Part shown: piece by piece, positions 59,160-64,000 of the stretch
Layout: each line of letters opens with the position of its first letter
Position numbering within the stretch: the first letter of the stretch is position 1
NCBI GenBank assembly: GCA_951799425.1
Contig: OX637393.1
Location: 8,006,244-8,070,243 of the forward strand
Source of the DNA: Ilex aquifolium
Taxonomy: Eukaryota > Streptophyta > Magnoliopsida > Aquifoliales > Aquifoliaceae
Direction of reading: 5' to 3'
DNA length: 64,000 bases
The notes under the pieces: model-generated
Told to the model about the DNA's origin: nothing
Databases searched by the model: none
What the model saw: only the letters and a program-made list of their open reading frames with translations
Program-made: the position numbers and the translations under genes

Positions 59160-60265
59160 TCCAATTGTGATACACATTTTTTTGGGTATCTGTGTGCGCG
59201 ATGATTTTCGCAAAATAAAAAAAAAAAAAAAAACAGATATATCCTTTGACTAACGGATTTACCTAAAAGTCGAAGATCCCAAGACAACAAGGAACGAAAA
59301 AGATCCCGAGGATTGGTGAAAAAATGTTTTACTTGATACACATTTTTTTTTGGTATCATACTGTTTTTATTTGTAACTATTTGATTAGCGCTGCTTTCCA
59401 ATACTCAAATGTCATCTTAGTTTGAATCTAAAAACTATACTATATTAAGTCTTTGAATTAAATTTCCAAATTAAATACAAGAGCATGCATGATATGAGTG
59501 TACACCATCTTTCCTTTTCTCAATAAATTTCTATGCTCATGATCATGTGATCTTGACAATGAACTATTATAGCACTGTGCCTGCACACTCATTAAAAGGA
59601 CTTCAATCCTTGTACCATAAATTGTCAGAATGAACAAGAAGTTTTAAGACATTTTCTTTAAATCTGTTTTGTAAGTTTTATTTCGGATTTTTCAATTACA
59701 AGTGTTTTGCTATTTAATGATCTATTATTTAATTATGAGTTATTATTTGAAAAAATCAGGTAGCAATTCAGTATGTACAATAAGAATATATGTAAAGTAA
59801 TTAAAGCAAACACATGAAAGATAATAATATAGGTGCGTTTGATAACGTTTTTGTTTTTATATTTTTTTATTTAAAAAAATAGAATTAGTTTTTATTTTTT
59901 CTGTGATAAAAACTGAAAATATAAAACATATTTGATAGTCATTTATATTTTAAAAATTATTAAAAAAAATAAAAAGTATATTTAGTATTATGATTGTTTT
60001 GATTAATTTTTTAATCCCAAATAAGTTGCTTCTCAAAATACAATTGGGGATGCACCACCCAACCACCAAAACCCCACCACCAACACCTCCGAAAATCCAC
60101 TATCCAACCCATCAAAAACTCATCACTAACACCCCCGAAAACCCACCACCCTTGGGTTCCACCCAACCCACCGAAAACCCACCATCCCTGAAAATCCACC
60201 ACCCAACCACCGAAAACCCACCACTCCTAAAAATCCACCATCCAACCACCCAAAACCCACCACCA
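59160..60265. other. Right-copy-specific insertion with a CCACC-rich minisatellite
   Basis: The left duplicate joins the flanks directly at about 4262. The segment ends with about 230 bp (60050-60265) of units like CCACCACCCAACCACCGAAAA and CCCACCACTCCTGAAAATC. One frame is open and Pro/His-rich, but this is expected of the repeat. No element ends were recognised. Confidence 0.5.
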
Positions 60266-60744
60266 ACACTAGTCCACCACCACCAAAAGTAGATCTGAAG
60301 ATGGGGAGATAAGATGAGCAGATCTGAAGATGATAGACGAGATGAGCCTCATCAATCGTTTTTCAACTGAGAGAGAGAGTGCACATATGGGAGAATAAAA
60401 AGTGAGGTTTAAATACTTCTACAGAAAAAAATAGGATTTTTGTTGTTAGTGGGTGTTCGGGTGTTTCAATTTTTTCCTATTTTTAAAAATGTTTTTTTTT
60501 TGTGTTTCTATTTTTTGGCCTTGTTTTTAAAATAGAGTTGCTAAAAAATAAAAAATAGAAACACATCACAAACACTTTTTTATTTTTTATTTTGGCAAAA
60601 ATTGACAATAAAAACAAGAAAAAAAAAAACATAAACAATGCATTACTAAACCGTAACAATAATTTACATGATTTGACGAAAAAACTTACACGCTCACATG
60701 GTGTGAATTTGGTCTTCTCCTCTATAACTAAGAGACACTGAGTA

Positions 60745-62190
60745 CATAATTCATTAACCACTCAAGTTTAAATCTCAAACCCAAGTCTGGAACCTTTTAT
60801 ACACCTCTCTCAATTTTATCACTCCCAGACCTCAATACAAAGGCCTCTGAAATATTAAAACCCTCACGTTTCCAAATATATTTTTCCTAAGTTCGAATGA
60901 TCCCATGTATTAGATATTAATTAGGTCATGGACCCGAAATGGGACGTCCATAGTGGGTCGACCCAAATTAAAAAATGCCTTAAGATGCATGTTTTTTGGA
61001 AGTGTCTTTTACCACCCAAAATACATTTCTATTAAATATTAACAGGTATGTCTCTGTAGAATGTGTCTATTGATGACACTCATTGGTTGCCTATATAAAT
61101 CTAAGATAATCCAATAGAAGAAATCTCTCAGATAATTAATTTGACATACAAACTTTCCAACTCTTTTTCTATCTCTCCTTACATAAAGTCGAAAGACTTT
61201 TTGTGCTGTGAAAATACGGTGTTGATTCGTCTTGTGTAAAAACACCATATTGCTTGAACAATCAATTTTTTTGTTGTTGCATGCAGTCGAAATTTAAACT
61301 TACGATTTTTAGAAGTCGTGTTGGAAATATTAGGTGTTATAATCCTCATTAGGTCCAAAGTACAACAATATTTGGATGGAATTAGACTGTGTGGCAGAGT
61401 ATACATGCTGTAACCCCACTAAAACTTTAACATAAATAAAGAACGATTTCTCGTGAGTTTGGCCGAGGGCTTTCAAACATATCATAAACTAAACCAGTGC
61501 TAACGAATAACCAACTCACAATGAATAGAGAAAGTATAATAATGTTTTGAATAATCCAGTAACGAATACTGATAATAATATCAACAAAAGAACATTCTCC
61601 TATACTTCCACACATATAGTAAATTCATAGTAGTTAGTAGTTTATTCTTGAGTAATAAAATAAATTACCTGGCAAGTCTAGGGTAAAATGCACTAAATTG
61701 TTTTAAACGAAAACCGACCCTAATTTAATTGCTTTTCTTTTATTGAATTGATCCTTATCAAAACAAAATTCACTTGTTTGATACATTACATAAATATATA
61801 TGCTTTTTGTTGGGCAAGAACTAAGAATTTTATTTTGGGATTGCCACTTTAACTACAAGATTTAATTAATATAAGGATAAATTTATATATCTATAATGAC
61901 AATTGTTGAGAACTAAGAGCCAATCGTAGGCCAATAGCAATACAAAAAAAAAAAAAGCACTAAACAAGAAATTAAAAAAATAGTTGCAACTCATAGTATA
62001 AAGAAGCATTGGTAAAACAAAAAAAGAGAAGCTAAATAAGGAAAAAATCATGAGTATAAGGCTGAAAATTAGCAAAAAATATCTTGTGTATAGTACATTA
62101 ACAACAAGACACAAAAAATATCTTGGATAGTACAATAACAAGACACAAAAATATCTTGGATAGTAAATTATTCACCGATGCGTTTGTAGA
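60745..62190. other. Right-copy-specific DNA without recognised genes
   Basis: The left duplicate carries unrelated sequence (4763-6250) between the same flanks. No domain, repeat end or RNA gene was recognised. Confidence 0.4.
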
Positions 62191-62448
62191 CAGGTGGGTG
62201 GTCGTAGGAACTTCCACCGATGTGGAAAAAGTAAATTGCATATGAAACCTCATAAATTTTCCCACGTTGTATTTCGGCACTGCAATAATTTCGTATCTGC
62301 ACTGCAATAATTTCGTCTCGTACCTGCACGGCAATAATTTCGTCTCGTTCCTCACGTGAAACATGTTCTCTGGGTGAACCGTACCCTCCTCTATGCTTCT
62401 GATTTTGGCAATGAATGATTATAAATGAATCGAACAAAGACTTATGAT

Positions 62449-63040
62449 TAAGGGTGTTTACCTACTTTACTAGTAAAAATTATGGTAATTTATTTTTTTT
62501 ACCTGATTTCGTAGAAGAATTTTTTTTAGCTTACTTTATCCGATTAAATATACGAATTTTGTCCAAAATAATCGGGAAAAAAATCAGGTGAACACATATT
62601 TTTTTAATTATTAAATTTTAAATTATTTTAATAATTTAATTAAGTAACCTGCATTAATTAACTAACACAATAAATCAATAATACTAAAAAAACATAATAA
62701 GTTTGATAATACATAAAAAATTACAATAAAATATAACATGAAAATCATAAACATCAATACATCTTACATAAGAAAACAATAAACATCAATAAAATATTAG
62801 GGTTTCTAAATTTTTGGATTTTAATTTTTAGGAATTAACACACACACACACATGTGTGTGTGTGTGTTCGGGTAGGATAGGGTATCAATATGAAAATTTT
62901 GTAGGTATTTTGAATTCCTGCTCGATTTTTTACAGAATACAAAAAAATCTTCCATTGGTCTGCCCAATTCTTTCGGGTAATCGATTAATAGAGTCGGATA
63001 AAGTTGAAATTTGTGTGTAATCGAAAATTTGAATACACCT
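62449..63040. mobile_element. hAT-like insertion, right copy only (approximate ends)
   Basis: The left duplicate lacks this block (joined near 6455). Ends AAGGGTGTTTACC and GAATACACCT are weakly inverted, and the interior shares GGGTAGGATAGGG wording with the element at 3422-4162, suggesting one family. A clean target duplication was not found. Confidence 0.45.
62840..62869. repeat. (AC)n-(GT)n perfect palindrome
   Basis: A run of about seven AC units is followed directly by ATGT and about seven GT units, so the strand can fold onto itself as a hairpin. It lies within the right-copy-specific insertion. Confidence 0.75.
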
Positions 63041-63084
63041 ATTTATTATGGCACCGAAATTATTTTTAGGATACATAGTTTTGT

Positions 63085-63096
63085 CCTATATATGTA
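63085..63096 (+). promoter_or_regulatory. Candidate TATA box of a further OSC gene beyond the window
   Basis: CCTATATATGTA matches the candidate box at 6509-6518. The following block to CAG|GTATCT (63223/63224) matches the candidate first exon of OSC copy 1 without the 89-bp internal duplication. A coding region would be expected about 1.4 kb past the window end if spacing is conserved. Confidence 0.35.
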
Positions 63097-63226
63097 AGTA
63101 TTGGCCGTGTTTGCTCAACCATCCAAACCCTTTCAAACAGTCCTATATCATATTCTAGATTCAGCTTCTCGTTTTCAGCCTTTGTTCTACACTGGTTCTC
63201 AGTTGCACTACTTCCTTAATCAGGTA

Positions 63227-63254
<28 letters not shown>
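63227..63254. repeat. (CT)n microsatellite, right copy
   Basis: About 14 CT units after the candidate splice donor, shorter than the counterpart at 6738-6777. Confidence 0.8.
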
Positions 63255-63258
<4 letters not shown>

Positions 63259-64000
63259 CCTCCCCTAAGGCTATGAATGAGAGAGAAATGGTATTAGGAG
63301 CTAAAAAACTGACTCAATATATTAATAAATTATTTGTTAAGTGATAGAATCTCAACAAAAACTCCAATAGATAAAAGTATTACAATAATGTTATGAAACT
63401 ATGTCACAGTCTTGTCATTAGATCAAACAGATTAGATCATTTTTGGATCCAAATAATATTCTTGAATGAGTTACTTACAGAAAAACAGAATTACTTGCAT
63501 GAGTAGGGAGCTATGAGATATTAAGGCACGAGTAGAATATATTTTTGATGCAGAATTTCATGTTCGATGAGCAGTTTATTACTTTCCTATTCTGCATGAC
63601 AATGATTTGTTAAATTTGTCACCTCTCTTTAGGTTTAGATCATTAGTTTGCCAACTAGAACTTCTTAACGTTAACTTAACGTAACTTTGTACTCGAATGT
63701 CAAATTTGTATGGGTGAAAAATGTTTTCTGCATTGAATTTTATAATTCATGAACTTATGGTATTTGATTTTCAATGACTTGATGATTCTTTATATTTGTC
63801 ATGTTTTTAAGTTTAGTTCATTAATTTAACTTTGACCTACCCAACAATTTTAGGATTTTGTGTTGATCCTCATATTTTAAACTAGTAATAATCTCGTGTC
63901 TAAAAATACTCAGTAATACTGAAAATCAAGCATTGATTGTGTAATATTTATATTTTCTTTTTTTTTGTTACGCAAACAAAATTAAATTAAGCAGAAAAAA

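Larger units (their letters stand above)
50940..64000 (+). repeat. Right copy of the large direct segmental duplication
   Basis: It matches 60-7620 block by block in the same orientation but is about 5.5 kb longer because of insertions: the hAT at 52178-55633, a MITE at 58208-58740, 59160-60265, 60745-62190 and 62449-63040. It lacks the insertions at 2551, 3422 and 5875. It runs off the window end within the part that, on the left, lies about 1.2 kb upstream of the OSC start codon. Confidence 0.9.

Noticed and set aside
59990..60292. Pro/His-rich 100-codon frame
   Set aside because: Product of a CCACC-type minisatellite; present only in one of the duplicates.

Overview
This window is nuclear DNA from a flowering plant, most likely a eudicot. 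It is AT-rich, has intron-rich genes, and is dominated by plant-type transposable elements: Ty1/Copia, Ty3/Gypsy-like LTRs, an RNase H-bearing LINE, hAT, Mutator-, PIF- and CACTA-like DNA elements. The only recognisable host genes are oxidosqualene cyclases (OSCs), the enzymes that fold 2,3-oxidosqualene into triterpenes. The species cannot be fixed from sequence alone.

Layout. 1-8800: upstream region of the first OSC, with several DNA transposons and a candidate TATA box and 5'-UTR exon near 6509-6736. 8808-22338: OSC copy 1, 18 coding exons on the + strand, about 762 codons, all splice sites plausible. One base is missing in exon 5, so the frame is broken there unless this is a sequence error. 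Its introns hold two hAT elements, a Mutator-like MITE, a CACTA end and, in intron 5, a 4.8-kb antisense Copia element whose LTRs differ at only four positions. 22800-24220: a CCA/CAC-rich array and unassigned DNA. 24223-27141: a second, truncated Copia copy of the same family. 27975-28871: OSC copy 2, exons 1-3 plus about six bases of exon 4, with an in-frame stop; it ends against a hAT-like terminus. 29253-35725: a LINE on the - strand with a 12-bp target duplication. 35925-36292: a GGT/GAT array. 36758-40358: a probable solo Gypsy-type LTR with a hAT element nested in it. 40470-44683: an old, non-autonomous LTR element carrying a coiled-coil gene fragment and a GC-rich repeat island. 44879-50265: a MITE and featureless AT-rich DNA. 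50268-64000: a second, direct copy of the region found at 1-7600, enlarged by a nearly complete hAT element with its transposase (52178-55633) and other insertions.

How it fits together. The direct repetition of the OSC-upstream region at both ends implies a tandem array of OSC genes. The right-hand copy reaches the candidate TATA box and 5'-UTR exon (63085-63223), so a third OSC coding region is expected about 1-2 kb beyond the window. Paired comparison of the two copies shows which transposons inserted before the duplication (the hAT at 1271/55822) and which after. Copy 1 retains the MWCYCR and DCTAE motifs of beta-amyrin-type cyclases; copy 2 is clearly dead.
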